A DNA stretch of 64,000 nt. Source: Lacicoccus alkaliphilus DSM 16010. Lineage in GTDB: Bacteria > Bacillota > Bacilli > Staphylococcales > Salinicoccaceae. Below, piece by piece: positions 32,894-42,795 of this stretch. The translations under genes were made by a program, and so were the position numbers. The stretch lies in NCBI RefSeq assembly GCF_900142805.1, contig NZ_FRCF01000014.1, positions 1 to 64,000 on the forward strand, read 5' to 3'. Below the pieces are notes generated by a model. The model did no database searches. It was not told the DNA's origin and worked only from the letters and a program-made list of their open reading frames with translations. The stretch's first letter is position 1. Every line of letters begins with the position of its first letter.

Positions 32894-33961
32894 ATGAAAA
32901 ATTTACTTAGTATACTGGCCTTAATGACGGCACTACTAGTGCTCAGCGCATGCACAATCGGTTCAGAGGATGATGGCGATGCATCATCAGAAGAGTCTTC
33001 CGATTCAACAGAGACCGACGAGTCTACAGAAGCCATAGGATCAGGCGAATACTCTATCAGTGTATCTTACACTACACCAGAATCCGGTTCTACGCATATA
33101 GGAATGGAGAATTTTAAAGAATTGGCAGAAGAGAAGACAAATGGGGAAGTGGAGATTGAGTTATATCCCAATGGACAGTTATATGCTTCGGAACGTGAAG
33201 CAATCGAGGCTGTTCAGTCAGGCACGGTAGAAATGACAGTTGCAGCTTCAGCGCCGGTTGTTGGTTTTGATGAAAGGTTTTTGGCAATAGATCTACCTTT
33301 CATTTTCCCTGACCATGAAACCGCCTATGAGGCTTTGGATGGAGAATTAGGACAAACTCTGTTAGATGGCTTACCTGAGATAGGACTTGCTGGATTAGCA
33401 TATGGCGAAACTGGAATGCGTCAAATGACAAACAATAGTCATCCAATTGAATCTCCTGAAGATTTAGATGGCTTACAAATTCGTACTATGGAAAATGACG
33501 TTCATATAAATACATTTAATGAATATGGTGCTAGTGCTTCTCCATTTCCTTTCGGAGAGTTATATAGTGCACTGCAACAAAATATGTATGATGGCATGGA
33601 AAATCCAATCAATCTAATTGATCAAATGAATTTTTATGAAGTTCAGGACTACCTGACTATATCAAATCATGCTTATACTGCAACAGTGGCGTTTATCAAT
33701 AATGATTATTTTGAAAACCTGCCTGAAGATATTCAATCCTCATTGGAGGAAGCAGCTCTTGAATCAATGGATTATCAGAGAGAGGTAGCAAGACAGCAGG
33801 ATGAGGAAGGAATGGAAAATATTGAGGGCCAAATGGAAATCAATGAATTGAGCGAAGAACAGAGACAACAATTCATTGAGGCAGCTGAACCGATCTTTGA
33901 CAGATATGAAGATGACATCGGCAGTGATTTAATGGAACTGACACGCTCATACTCAGAATAA
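32894..33961 (+). CDS. TRAP transporter solute-binding lipoprotein (DctP family)
   Basis: A 355-residue lipoprotein with lipobox LSAC (about residue 20), then a 30-residue linker of Ser, Glu, Asp and Thr. The DctP fold shows YPNGQLYASEREAIEAVQSG and QIRTMENDVHINTFNEYGASASPFPFGELYS, whose arginine is the usual carboxylate ligand. It is clearly paralogous to the protein at 15056 but A+T-rich in codon use. Its substrate should be the acyl compound attacked by the M20 enzyme upstream. Confidence 0.93.
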   Translation: MKNLLSILALMTALLVLSACTIGSEDDGDASSEESSDSTETDESTEAIGSGEYSISVSYTTPESGSTHIGMENFKELAEEKTNGEVEIELYPNGQLYASEREAIEAVQSGTVEMTVAASAPVVGFDERFLAIDLPFIFPDHETAYEALDGELGQTLLDGLPEIGLAGLAYGETGMRQMTNNSHPIESPEDLDGLQIRTMENDVHINTFNEYGASASPFPFGELYSALQQNMYDGMENPINLIDQMNFYEVQDYLTISNHAYTATVAFINNDYFENLPEDIQSSLEEAALESMDYQREVARQQDEEGMENIEGQMEINELSEEQRQQFIEAAEPIFDRYEDDIGSDLMELTRSYSE

Positions 33962-34000
33962 TTTCAGTTAAACATAGTTAGTTATTCCGAAGTTTAATTT

Positions 34001-34042
34001 GTATGGTTGGAAAAGTTGAAGACCATCTCTTCCTGGCCATAC
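34001..34042 (+). other. intercistronic stem-loop between dctP and dctQ genes
   Basis: GTATGG at 34001 pairs with CCATAC at 34037, with GGAA/TTCC inside. There is no long T run after it. It lies in a 135-base gap with no gene between the binding-protein and permease genes, where a hairpin commonly protects the upstream message and lowers expression of the membrane subunits. Confidence 0.45.
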
Positions 34043-34096
34043 TTATTAAACTTCTTTTATAGTCAATTGGAATTTCAATAAAAGTGAGGCGTATAT

Positions 34097-34600
34097 ATGA
34101 TGGATTTGAAAAATCTCTTTGACAAACGAATTGAAGAATTCATTCTTGTCCTAACAATGGCTCTTATCGTGTCGATTCTTTTCACTCAATCCATTCTAAG
34201 ATTTTTTGGAGGATTTTCTTTAAGCTGGGGAGCTGAGTTAGCGCAGTTCCTTCACATCTGGCAAATATGGATTGGTGCTAGTTTAGCAATTCGCTTACAA
34301 TCCCATATAGGCGTCGATGTATTCGTTAAATTGTTCCCTTATTTTATACAAAAGATTTTCAGAGTCATCGTCATCATTTGTTGGTTCGTATTTGCAGCTT
34401 TCTTGGCAATTGCCGGAACTCAATATATTTTGGATATAATGAATAGTGGGCAAACAAGCCCTTCCCTTCAAATACCTATGTGGATTCCATACCTGGTAAT
34501 TCCTATCGGCGGAGCATTGATGATCATCAGATTGATTCAACAACTCTATTTATTAATTACCGATAAAATAACCTTAGGTGAAAAGGAGGAAATAGAATGA
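34097..34600 (+). CDS. TRAP transporter small permease (DctQ family)
   Basis: A 167-residue protein with four membrane helices and the DctQ motif SWGAELAQFLHIWQIWIGASLAIRLQSHIGV. It parallels the protein at 16095. GTGAGG precedes the ATG, and the gene overlaps the DctM gene by four bases. Confidence 0.92.
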   Translation: MMDLKNLFDKRIEEFILVLTMALIVSILFTQSILRFFGGFSLSWGAELAQFLHIWQIWIGASLAIRLQSHIGVDVFVKLFPYFIQKIFRVIVIICWFVFAAFLAIAGTQYILDIMNSGQTSPSLQIPMWIPYLVIPIGGALMIIRLIQQLYLLITDKITLGEKEEIE

Positions 34601-35877
34601 CTGTAGCTCTTTTATTCATCTCCTTTTTTCTCTTAATGATAATAGGAGTTCCTATAGCACTTTCTTTGGGCATTGCCTCATTGTTGACAATGGTATTTGC
34701 GACAGATAATTCTCCTACAATAATCATACAACAAGCTTTCACATCTCTAGACAGCTTCCCCCTTATGGCGATCCCGTTATTCATTTTAGCTGGTGTACTA
34801 ATGAGTACAGGCGGGATATCAGAACGCCTGTTAAACCTGGCTAACGTATTGATAGGCTTTGTTGCTGGCGGGCTGGCCATGGTAACAGTGTTGGCAAGTA
34901 TGTTTTTTGCAGCTATTTCGGGATCAGGCCCGGCAACAGTAGCTGCAATCGGTTCCTTCATGATTCCCTCGATGAAAGAAAATAATTATGGTAGTGGCTT
35001 TGCTGCAGCTATTACTGCTTCAGCAGGCTCCATAGGAGTATTGATTCCTCCAAGTATCCCATTCGTGATGTATGGAGTAGTCGGGACGGTTTCAATTGGT
35101 TCAATGTTTTTAGCCGGCATCATCCCCGGGCTGATACTCGGCCTCGCATTGATGGTGATTTCTTATATAAATGCCAAGAAGAACGGCATTGAGGGAACCG
35201 GCGTGATGCCTACATTCAAAGATGTTTTAAAAGCATTGAACGAAGCAAAGTTTGCATTGTTGGTTCCGGTGATTATACTGGGCGGGATTTATGCAGGTTT
35301 ATTCTCACCAACCGAATCTGCAGCAGTAGCATCTGTATATGCACTTTTTATAGGAGTTTTTATTTATAAGGAACTGACATGGAAATCCGTTTATCAAAGT
35401 TTCTCCTCTGCTGCTCTGACAAATGCTGCTACAGTAATCATCATAGGTTTCTCAGTTTCATTTGCTTACCTGATGACGAGAGAAAGAATTCCAACAATCG
35501 TGGCAGACTTTATAGTGAGCCTCTCAGAGAACCCTCTTGTCATAATGTTGATAATTAACATCTTCCTGCTAATTGTAGGAATGTTCATCGATACAATATC
35601 GGCAATAGTTATTTTAACTCCAATCCTACTACCAGTTGTGACTAATATAGGATTAGACCCGATTCACTTTGGGGTCATACTTGTAATGAACCTGGCCATT
35701 GGGTTTGTCACTCCCCCACTCGGAGTCAACTTGTTTGTTGCCTCAAATGTAGGTAAGGTAGCATTTGAAAAAATTGCGAAAGGTATGATCCCTATTTTGA
35801 TTGTCATGCTGATTGCCTTGATGATTGTAACTTATTTTCCACCGTTATCAACTTGGATTCCGAGCTTAAGGGATTAA
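34597..35877 (+). CDS. TRAP transporter large permease (DctM family)
   Basis: A 426-residue transport subunit with about 12 helices. Characteristic stretches are LDSFPLMAIPLFILAGVLMSTGGIS, FFAAISGSGPATVAAIGSFMIPS, GVLIPPSIPFVMYG, AGLFSPTESAA and FVTPPLGVNLFVASN. It completes the second P-Q-M set in the window. A long hairpin terminator follows after about 80 bases. Confidence 0.94.
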   Translation: MTVALLFISFFLLMIIGVPIALSLGIASLLTMVFATDNSPTIIIQQAFTSLDSFPLMAIPLFILAGVLMSTGGISERLLNLANVLIGFVAGGLAMVTVLASMFFAAISGSGPATVAAIGSFMIPSMKENNYGSGFAAAITASAGSIGVLIPPSIPFVMYGVVGTVSIGSMFLAGIIPGLILGLALMVISYINAKKNGIEGTGVMPTFKDVLKALNEAKFALLVPVIILGGIYAGLFSPTESAAVASVYALFIGVFIYKELTWKSVYQSFSSAALTNAATVIIIGFSVSFAYLMTRERIPTIVADFIVSLSENPLVIMLIINIFLLIVGMFIDTISAIVILTPILLPVVTNIGLDPIHFGVILVMNLAIGFVTPPLGVNLFVASNVGKVAFEKIAKGMIPILIVMLIALMIVTYFPPLSTWIPSLRD

Positions 35878-35955
35878 TTGATTAAAAGCCTTAGATAGGT
35901 GTGACACCTTCCAACAGAGAGCACATCTCTCCCAATACAAATCAGAATGCGCAGT

Positions 35956-36000
35956 AACTATAAAAAAGACAAAACCAAAGGTTTTGTCTTTTTTATAGTT
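35956..36000. terminator. bidirectional rho-independent terminator
   Basis: A perfect 21-bp inverted repeat around AAA, with A and T runs inside the stem, so it can act in both directions. It lies between the TRAP operon and the convergent symporter pseudogene. Confidence 0.88.
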
Positions 36001-36048
36001 ATTTTCTCAGTCATATAAAGTAGATTACGTACCATTAAGAAAACAGTT

Positions 36049-37435
36049 CTAATTGGTATCCATATCCGGACTTAACTTCTCTTTTGTCCCCCTGTTTCCC
36101 TTATCAAAATAAGAGACGGTAATGATTACAATTATATTAACAACTATACCGTAAATAATTGGGTTATTAGCACCCAATCCTTCTACCCATAACCCTATCA
36201 GTACGGTAGTTGCAGAAAGCAATATAGCCGCGAAGGCTGCATTTGGCGTAATTTTTTTAGAAAATAGACCAAATAATATTGGTACAAAAATTGAGCCGGC
36301 AAGAATAGCATAAGCGACATCGATTGCTACTAGCAATTCTTCAATCCATAAAGCAATTATAATTGCGAGTATAGCTAATATAAAAGTGGTTATTCTTGAA
36401 ATTAATAGAAATCTTGTATCATTTATCTTAGTAAAAAAGTGATCTTTCAAAATGTCTTTAGAGATTAATGTTGAGGATGCAAGTAACGTCCCAGAAGCAG
36501 TCGACATTATAGCTGCTGCTACCGCTGCGAAGACTATACCTAAAAATCCGGTTGAAATTGTTTCAAACGCCATTGTTGTAAATACATCCTGGGTGTTTTC
36601 TATCCCCGGAAGTACTACAAGTGCTGCCATACCTATTATAACCATAGCCAGTGAATATAATAGACTGTAGATACCAACTAACACCCCGGCGGTTTTTGCA
36701 ACTTTGGAGTTTTTCCCAGTGAAATACCTTTGCCAAATATCCTGACCGACCATCATTCCTAATGTATAGGTTAATAGGTATGTTAATATTTGTCTGAATC
36801 CAATTTCCGTAACATTGAAGTAGCTGCTTGGTAAGTTAGCTGACAAGCCATCAAAACCGCCCGCAGCACTTAGACTCTGAGGCAACATAATTAAAAATAT
36901 ACCCAAGGTCATGATGCCAAACTGAATGACATCCGTTATGGAAAGAGTCCACATCCCACCTAGAATTGTATAAAAGAAAACAATACAGCCCCCAATCAAA
37001 GACTCCTGAGAGTAAAGCGCCAATAGCGATAATTTGTGTAACACTTATAAGCAATGTATATATAGCAGCTACCACTGCCCCTATAAGTTTGGATTTTGTA
37101 CCAAACAGCCTTCCTAACAGTTCACTGATAGTCAGGAGTTTATATCCCATCACCCTATCCAGAAACAGTAAGCCGAATAAAGTAATACCAAGGCCCATTG
37201 AGAACACAAACCAGATTCCTGACAAACCCATTTCATAACCTAACTGTGAGGAACCGATTGTTGATGAGCCACCCAGAAATACGGCAGTCAGACAACCGAA
37301 TAACATCCATACACCCAGGTTCCTGTCTGCCACCATATACTGTTCACTAGTTTTTGCTCTTAACATTCCCAGGACACCGACACTGACTAGTAGCAGGAAA
37401 TATATTACAAATACTAGATAATCTAAAACTTCCAT
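36049..37435 (-). pseudogene. sodium:solute symporter (SSS family), frameshifted
   Basis: Two overlapping reading frames together make one symporter of about 462 residues. The first frame starts at 37435 and gives YLVFVIYFLLLVSVGVLG, LGGSSTIGSSQLGYEMGLSG and TQIIAIGALLSG, then loses the family pattern. The second frame takes over at LIGGCIVFFYTILGGMW and runs to 36049 with GQDIWQRYFTGKN and the MSTASGTLLASSTLISKDI signature. The switch lies between about 36999 and 37010, so one or two bases (and perhaps a few codons) are lost or gained there. It would have carried an organic solute with Na+, perhaps the guanidino compound of the next gene. A sequencing error cannot be excluded. Confidence 0.8.
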
Positions 37436-37472
37436 AATTCTTTATCCCCCTGTTTATACGGACTAGGCACTT

Positions 37473-38420
37473 TTAAGATGATGAATCACGCTTGTGAATT
37501 GCTATTAAGCTGATCATTTCAAATATTACTGATGAAGCTGCTACAGCAGTGATTTCACCGCTATCATAAGTCGGCAGCACTTCTACCAAATCAAAACCTT
37601 TGATGTCCAATCCTCTTAGATTCCTTACAAATTCCAGCCCTTCGAACGAGGTGGGTCCACCGACTTCCGGTGTGCCTGTTCCGGGAGCATAAGCTGGGTC
37701 CAGGAAATCAATATCATAAGATACAAATGCTTTTGCAGTTCCTACCCTTTCCTTGATTCTTTCTGATACTTCATCGAAGCCCATTTTTCGGGCTTCTCTC
37801 ATCGTTATCACTTCAAAGCCTAAATCTCTGGCGTCTTCTATGCATCCAGGCCCATACAAAGGTCCTCTCATCCCTACTTGAATTGAGTGCTCAGTATCGA
37901 TTAATCCTTCTTCTACTGCTCTTCTGAATGGTGTCCCGTGCATATACTTTTCACCAAAATAATTATCCCATGTATCACCATGAGAATCGAAATGAATAAG
38001 GGCCACAGGGCCATACTTCTTATGAAAGGCTCTTAGGTGACCAAGCGATATGGAATGGTCTCCGCCCATCATTACAGGGGTGATACCATTATCTAAAACT
38101 GGCTTGAGGGATTCTACTATATTGTCATAAGTAGCATGAATATTTCCCGGAATCACATCAATATCGCCGTAATCAACACCGGAACAGTAATCAAATATAT
38201 TAATATCCTGATCTGGATTATATGGCCTGAGCAAGACTGAAAAATCTCTGATATGCTGAGGTCCATATCTTTGCCCTGTCCTATTCGATGCTGCAGTGTC
38301 AAATGGCACACCTATAACAGCAAAATCCACCTCTTCTGTAGTTCTAATATTTTCTAACCTCATAAATGTTCGTGGTCCCACAAAACGAGGTGATTTGGAT
38401 GAATCCTTTGGTCTGTACAT
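37473..38420 (-). CDS. agmatinase-family ureohydrolase (possibly guanidinobutyrase)
   Basis: A 315-residue ureohydrolase. The binuclear manganese ligands are in GGDHSI, HFDSHGDT and SYDIDFLDPAYAPGTGTPEVGG. It releases urea from a guanidino compound. Its neighbours (gabD and gabT downstream of its start, a solute symporter after its end) make 4-guanidinobutyrate, which yields 4-aminobutyrate, a good candidate; agmatine and guanidinopropionate remain possible. Its base composition belongs to the A+T-rich island, of which it is the last gene. Confidence 0.88.
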   Translation of the reverse strand: MYRPKDSSKSPRFVGPRTFMRLENIRTTEEVDFAVIGVPFDTAASNRTGQRYGPQHIRDFSVLLRPYNPDQDINIFDYCSGVDYGDIDVIPGNIHATYDNIVESLKPVLDNGITPVMMGGDHSISLGHLRAFHKKYGPVALIHFDSHGDTWDNYFGEKYMHGTPFRRAVEEGLIDTEHSIQVGMRGPLYGPGCIEDARDLGFEVITMREARKMGFDEVSERIKERVGTAKAFVSYDIDFLDPAYAPGTGTPEVGGPTSFEGLEFVRNLRGLDIKGFDLVEVLPTYDSGEITAVAASSVIFEMISLIAIHKRDSSS

Positions 38421-38463
38421 ATATATTTACTCCTTCTCGTATTAAATATGTTTAACTCCATTA

Positions 38464-39864
38464 TTATATCAAATTCCCTATCGACAAATATTTCGTATCC
38501 AGATATGCTTCGATGCCTTCCGGGCCGCCTTCCTTGCCGAGGCCGCTTTCCTTCAAGCCGCCGAATGGTGCATGTGCAGCGGATGGTGCACCGTCGTTCC
38601 AGCCGATGACGCCGAACTCGAGCTGATCTGAAAGATACAGGCCGGTTCTGTAATCATTCGTGAAGTAATATGCAGCGAGGCCGAACGGCAGACTGTTGGC
38701 GAGTTCAATTGCTTCGTCCACCTCTTTGAATGACTGGATCGGAATCAGCGGGCCGAACGTCTCCTCGTTCATGATCTCCATGTCCTGCGTCGCGTTCTTG
38801 ATGACGGTCGGTTCAAAGAAGTACGTGCCCTTCTCGTCATCCGCGATTCCTGTGCCGCCGCATAATATATCCGCACCGAGCTGCCCGGCATTGTCAGCCT
38901 GGCCGCTCACCTTTTCATATGCCTGTTTATTGATCAGCGGACCGACCTGGGTGCCTTTCTCCAGACCGTTGCCGACCTTCAGTCCCGAAACTTTCTCACT
39001 CAGCTTCTGCGAGAATTCATCCACGATCGATTCATGGACGAACAGCCTGTTTGCGCATATGCATGTCTGTCCCGCATTCCTGAACTTCGAGGCGATGGTC
39101 TGATCGACCGCGATATCGATGTCCGCATCACCGCAGACGATGATCGGCGCATGGCCGCCAAGCTCCATCGAGACATGCTTCACCGTATCTGCACTGTTTT
39201 TGATCAGTGATTTGCCGACCGGCGTCGAACCGGTGAAGGTGATCTTCCTGACGAGCGGACTGTCCGCGAATAAAGACCCGATCTCGCTGCCGGAGCCGTT
39301 CACTGCTTTGAAGACGTTCTCCGGTACGCCCGCTTCGTAGGCCAGTGCCACAAGTTTCATCGTCGTGAGGGGCGTCTCCGCTGCGGGCTTGATGATAAAG
39401 GCACATCCCGCCGCAAGTGCGGGTGCCACCTTCCTCGTCAGCATCGCCGCAGGGAAATTCCACGGCGTGATGCCGGCAACCAGCCCGACCGGCTGCTTTT
39501 TGATGAGGATGTTCTTATTCGGTGAGTTGGCCGGGACGGTCCTGCCGTAGACGCGTTTCGCTTCTTCTGCGTACCATTCGATATAAGCGTTCGCGTAAGC
39601 GACTTCGCCGAGCGCCTCGTGGAGGGGTTTGCCGCTTTCCTTCGTGATGATTTCAGCCAGCTCGTCCTTATTTTCATTGATCAGGCGGAACCATTCCTTG
39701 ATGATGCCGGAACGGTGATGCGCATCCGTCTGCCGCCATTCCGTAAATCCTTCATGGCATGCCCCGATTGCGGCCTCGACTTCCTCTTTCGTATTTACAG
39801 GCAAAGTGTCCACGACTTCACCCGTTGCCGGGTTAGTAACTTCAAAAGTCTGCGTCATCGTCAC
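38464..39864 (-). CDS. gabD: succinate-semialdehyde dehydrogenase
   Basis: A 466-residue aldehyde dehydrogenase of the GabD branch. It has [25 protein letters not shown], the catalytic glutamate in MELGGHAPI and the nucleophile cysteine in [13 protein letters not shown]. It oxidises succinic semialdehyde to succinate, so 4-aminobutyrate enters the citric acid cycle. It overlaps the gabT stop by four bases (ATGA), so both are translated together. Its codons are G+C-rich, unlike the agmatinase gene 44 bases further on. Confidence 0.93.
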   Translation of the reverse strand: MTMTQTFEVTNPATGEVVDTLPVNTKEEVEAAIGACHEGFTEWRQTDAHHRSGIIKEWFRLINENKDELAEIITKESGKPLHEALGEVAYANAYIEWYAEEAKRVYGRTVPANSPNKNILIKKQPVGLVAGITPWNFPAAMLTRKVAPALAAGCAFIIKPAAETPLTTMKLVALAYEAGVPENVFKAVNGSGSEIGSLFADSPLVRKITFTGSTPVGKSLIKNSADTVKHVSMELGGHAPIIVCGDADIDIAVDQTIASKFRNAGQTCICANRLFVHESIVDEFSQKLSEKVSGLKVGNGLEKGTQVGPLINKQAYEKVSGQADNAGQLGADILCGGTGIADDEKGTYFFEPTVIKNATQDMEIMNEETFGPLIPIQSFKEVDEAIELANSLPFGLAAYYFTNDYRTGLYLSDQLEFGVIGWNDGAPSAAHAPFGGLKESGLGKEGGPEGIEAYLDTKYLSIGNLI

Positions 39865-41162
39865 TCACCCGCCTTTTCAAGTGCCGCATCCAGTATATCA
39901 AGCCCTTTATTGAGCTCTTCATCGGTGACGACGAGCGGCATCAAAAATCTGATGACGTTACCGTAAATGCCGGCGGAAAGTAAGATCAGTCCGTTATCGT
40001 TGGCATACTTTGCGATTTGACCGGCCAATGCTTTATCCGGGGATTTCTCTTCATCATCGTTCACGATTTCCACAGCAACCATCGCTCCGAGGCGTCTGAA
40101 TTCACCGATGAATGCATATTTCCCTTTATAAATATTGAATACATCCTCAAGTTTCTGTCCGATCCGCTCCGCTTTGTTGCAGAGGTCCTCTGCTTCGATC
40201 ACGTCGATGACGGCGAGTGCCGCGGCACAGGCGACCGGGTTGCCGGCAAATGTACCGCCGAGTTCGCCGGGTTCTGCCGCATCCAGTATTTCGGATCTGC
40301 CCACCACACCGCTGAGCGGCAGTCCTGCCGCCAATGATTTCGACACGAGCATCAGGTCAGGCTCGATGTCGAAGTGTTCCGACGCAAACCATTTACCTGT
40401 ACGGCCGAAGCCGGTCTGGATTTCGTCCGCCACGAAAATGATGCCGTGCGCCTTGCAGAATTCAACCACTTCATGGACGAAACGTTTCGGCGGAATGATG
40501 AAGCCGCCCTCGCCCTGTACCGGTTCCATGACGACACATGCCACATTTTCAGGGGCCACGGTCTCTATGAAGAAATCCTTGAATTCCTTGATGGACTGCT
40601 CGATGTATTCTTCATCGGTCAGTGCAGGATGCTTGCGGTAAAGATATGGGAACGGTGCCGGATAAATATCCGAAGCAAACGGTCCGAATCCGTTCTTATA
40701 AGGTTTCACTTTGCTGGTCATGCTCATCGTCAGGTTGGTCCGCCCGTGATACCCGCGCTTGAAGGAGACGACCGCATTCCTGCCCGTATATTTCCTGGAC
40801 ATCTTGACCGCATTTTCCACCGCTTCCGCACCGGAATTGAGGAAGATCGCTTTTTTATCAAAGCTGCCCGGGGTGAGATGGCACAACTTTTCGGCAAGCT
40901 CGATATAACCGTCATACATGATGCAGTTGAAGCCCGGGTGCAGGTACCTGTCGACCTGGTCCTTGACCGCCTGCGTCACTTTCGGATGTGTGTGGCCGAC
41001 GTTCTGGACGCCGATCGCACCGGCGAAATCGATGAACGTCTTCCCTTCCGGATCGGTGACGGTCGCGCCGTGTGCGTGGTCCGCAATGCTCAAGTTACCG
41101 TTGCTCACACTTCTTGATACATATTTCTCTCTTTTTTTCTGTAATTCCTCAGTTCTTGTCAT
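39861..41162 (-). CDS. gabT: 4-aminobutyrate aminotransferase
   Basis: A 433-residue class III aminotransferase that moves the amino group of 4-aminobutyrate to 2-oxoglutarate. Motifs: [43 protein letters not shown] and the PLP lysine in [14 protein letters not shown]. It is highly similar over its whole length to the second half of the fusion protein at 25742. Its leader, ATGAAAGGGGTTTCCATAAC before the ATG, is the intact form of the sequence absorbed into the fusion. It is divergent from a GabR-like regulator gene. Confidence 0.95.
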   Translation of the reverse strand: MTRTEELQKKREKYVSRSVSNGNLSIADHAHGATVTDPEGKTFIDFAGAIGVQNVGHTHPKVTQAVKDQVDRYLHPGFNCIMYDGYIELAEKLCHLTPGSFDKKAIFLNSGAEAVENAVKMSRKYTGRNAVVSFKRGYHGRTNLTMSMTSKVKPYKNGFGPFASDIYPAPFPYLYRKHPALTDEEYIEQSIKEFKDFFIETVAPENVACVVMEPVQGEGGFIIPPKRFVHEVVEFCKAHGIIFVADEIQTGFGRTGKWFASEHFDIEPDLMLVSKSLAAGLPLSGVVGRSEILDAAEPGELGGTFAGNPVACAAALAVIDVIEAEDLCNKAERIGQKLEDVFNIYKGKYAFIGEFRRLGAMVAVEIVNDDEEKSPDKALAGQIAKYANDNGLILLSAGIYGNVIRFLMPLVVTDEELNKGLDILDAALEKAGE

Positions 41163-41209
41163 GTTATGGAAACCCCTTTCATTATATGAGTATAGTCATT
41201 ATTTCAAAT

Positions 41210-41233
41210 ATTGGTATAATTGAAAGTACCAAT
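41210..41233. promoter_or_regulatory. inverted repeat in the gabT/gabR intergenic region
   Basis: ATTGGTA (41210) and TACCAAT (41227) are perfect inverted arms 10 bases apart, and the left arm runs into a TATAAT box at 41215 on the plus strand. B. subtilis GabR binds ATACCA-type sites near gabT; ATACCA is present here on the minus strand (41217-41212). This is the likely GabR operator. Confidence 0.55.
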
Positions 41234-41274
41234 TTCATAATAATATAGGCACCAGATTGAAAGGAGCCAGAAGG

Positions 41275-42684
41275 ATGTTGGAAATCAACTTATCTTCAAG
41301 CCATTCGAAATTCAAATACCGGCAAATATATGAAAGCCTTAAAGATATGATCATATCCGGCAAGATCCCGAAAGGATATAAGCTCCCTTCGAAGCGGGAG
41401 CTCGCAAAAGATTTGAATGTGAGTGTGAATTCGGTCGCCACGGCATATGACCAGCTGATTGCGGAAGGTTATGTCTACGCCGTCGAAAAGAGAGGCTATT
41501 ATACAGAAGCGATCAATAAGTATAATACCGAGGCGCACTTACCGGAAGAACTCCCCGGGGATTTAAAGGAAAATGAAGGTCCGGGACGATATAAATATTC
41601 CCTGTCCCATATGACCGTGAACAGCAGTTTCTTCCCCTATAAGAAATGGATGAGCTTTCAAAGGGATGTGATTCAGAATCACCAGTTCGACATCTCCCAG
41701 CTGAATCATCCCCAGGGGCCGCTCGAAGTCCGGGAAGCGATCAGGAACCTCATTTCCGTGACCCGGGGCATCAACTGCTTCGCTGAACAGATCGTCATCG
41801 GCACCGGGACCCAGCCGCTGATCAGCCAACTCATCGACCTCTTCGAATCCGACGTCAAAGTCGGCATTGAGAATCCGGGCTACTCCAGGGTCCGGGACAT
41901 GTTGAACGACAAAGGCATCAATGTAGTGGATATCCCGTTGGACACGGAAGGTGTCGATATATGTAAGATGGAGGAGGAACACACGAGTATTCAGTTCCTC
42001 ACACCCTCCCATCAGTTCCCGCTCGGCATCATCATGCCGATCTCCAAAAGGATCGATCTTCTGAACTGGGTGTCGGAAAAAGATGAGCGTTATATCATAG
42101 AAGATGATTACGACAGTGAATTCAAATACTGCACGGACAGCATCCCTTCACTGCAGAGCCTGGACAAGAACCAGAAGGTGATCTACATGGGGACATTCTC
42201 CAAAACCCTTCTGCCGAGCTTCCGCATCAGTTATATGATCCTCCCCATCAAGCTGCTCGAAAAGTATAAACAGAGGTACAAGTACTGGCTTCAGGGAAAT
42301 GACAGCCTCCAGTTATACACTTTAAAATACTTCATGGAATCCGGGGAATACAGCCGTTACGTCAAAAGGATGAACAGCCATTATGAGCACAACAGGATGA
42401 TACTGGTCGAGGCATTGAGGGCGCATTTCAAGGAAAAGATCGACATCGTGGATGTGCCGGCAGGGCTTCATTTCATCGCGAAATTCAAGACGGACCGGTC
42501 ATATGACGACATCAAGGCCCGTGCCGAAGCCGCCTCGCTTGAACTGTACGACATCAGGCGCTTTTCGACGGATTACGTGGCGGACGATGATGCGTGGAAG
42601 GAATATGTGCTCGGCTTCGCCAATCTCGATATAGATGAAGTCGGGAGCATCACCCGGCTCCTTTACAAGGCGGTCTTTGAATGA
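41275..42684 (+). CDS. gabR: MocR/GabR-type regulator (GntR winged helix plus aminotransferase-like domain)
   Basis: A 469-residue protein with an N-terminal GntR winged helix (YRQIYESLKDMIISGKIPKGYKLPSKRELAKDLNVSVNSVATAYDQL) and a C-terminal class I aminotransferase-like domain that holds PLP. The PLP lysine is probably the one in YMGTFSKTLLPSFRISYM, and EDDYDSEFKY is the MocR hallmark. GabR uses PLP and 4-aminobutyrate as effectors to activate gabTD and repress itself. It is divergent from gabT-gabD. AAAGGAG precedes the ATG at 41275. The symbol rests on context and family. Confidence 0.88.
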   Translation: MLEINLSSSHSKFKYRQIYESLKDMIISGKIPKGYKLPSKRELAKDLNVSVNSVATAYDQLIAEGYVYAVEKRGYYTEAINKYNTEAHLPEELPGDLKENEGPGRYKYSLSHMTVNSSFFPYKKWMSFQRDVIQNHQFDISQLNHPQGPLEVREAIRNLISVTRGINCFAEQIVIGTGTQPLISQLIDLFESDVKVGIENPGYSRVRDMLNDKGINVVDIPLDTEGVDICKMEEEHTSIQFLTPSHQFPLGIIMPISKRIDLLNWVSEKDERYIIEDDYDSEFKYCTDSIPSLQSLDKNQKVIYMGTFSKTLLPSFRISYMILPIKLLEKYKQRYKYWLQGNDSLQLYTLKYFMESGEYSRYVKRMNSHYEHNRMILVEALRAHFKEKIDIVDVPAGLHFIAKFKTDRSYDDIKARAEAASLELYDIRRFSTDYVADDDAWKEYVLGFANLDIDEVGSITRLLYKAVFE

Positions 42685-42730
42685 AGGGCCCGGCAGCCCC
42701 CGACGCCATGACCGCTTCAAGCACAATATT

Positions 42731-42744
42731 TGAAAACGGTTTCA
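42731..42744 (+). promoter_or_regulatory. CcpA catabolite-responsive element (cre), perfect match
   Basis: TGAAAACGGTTTCA fits TGWAANCGNTNWCA at every position. It lies just upstream of a weak TTGTAT-16/17-TACTAT promoter for the SDR gene, centred about 45 bases before the expected start of transcription. Activation by CcpA, as at ackA or alsS in Bacillus, is as likely as repression. Confidence 0.65.
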
Positions 42745-42795
42745 ACAAGTTGTATCTTTGGAATGTAGACATACTATAACAGAGGGGGCAACATC

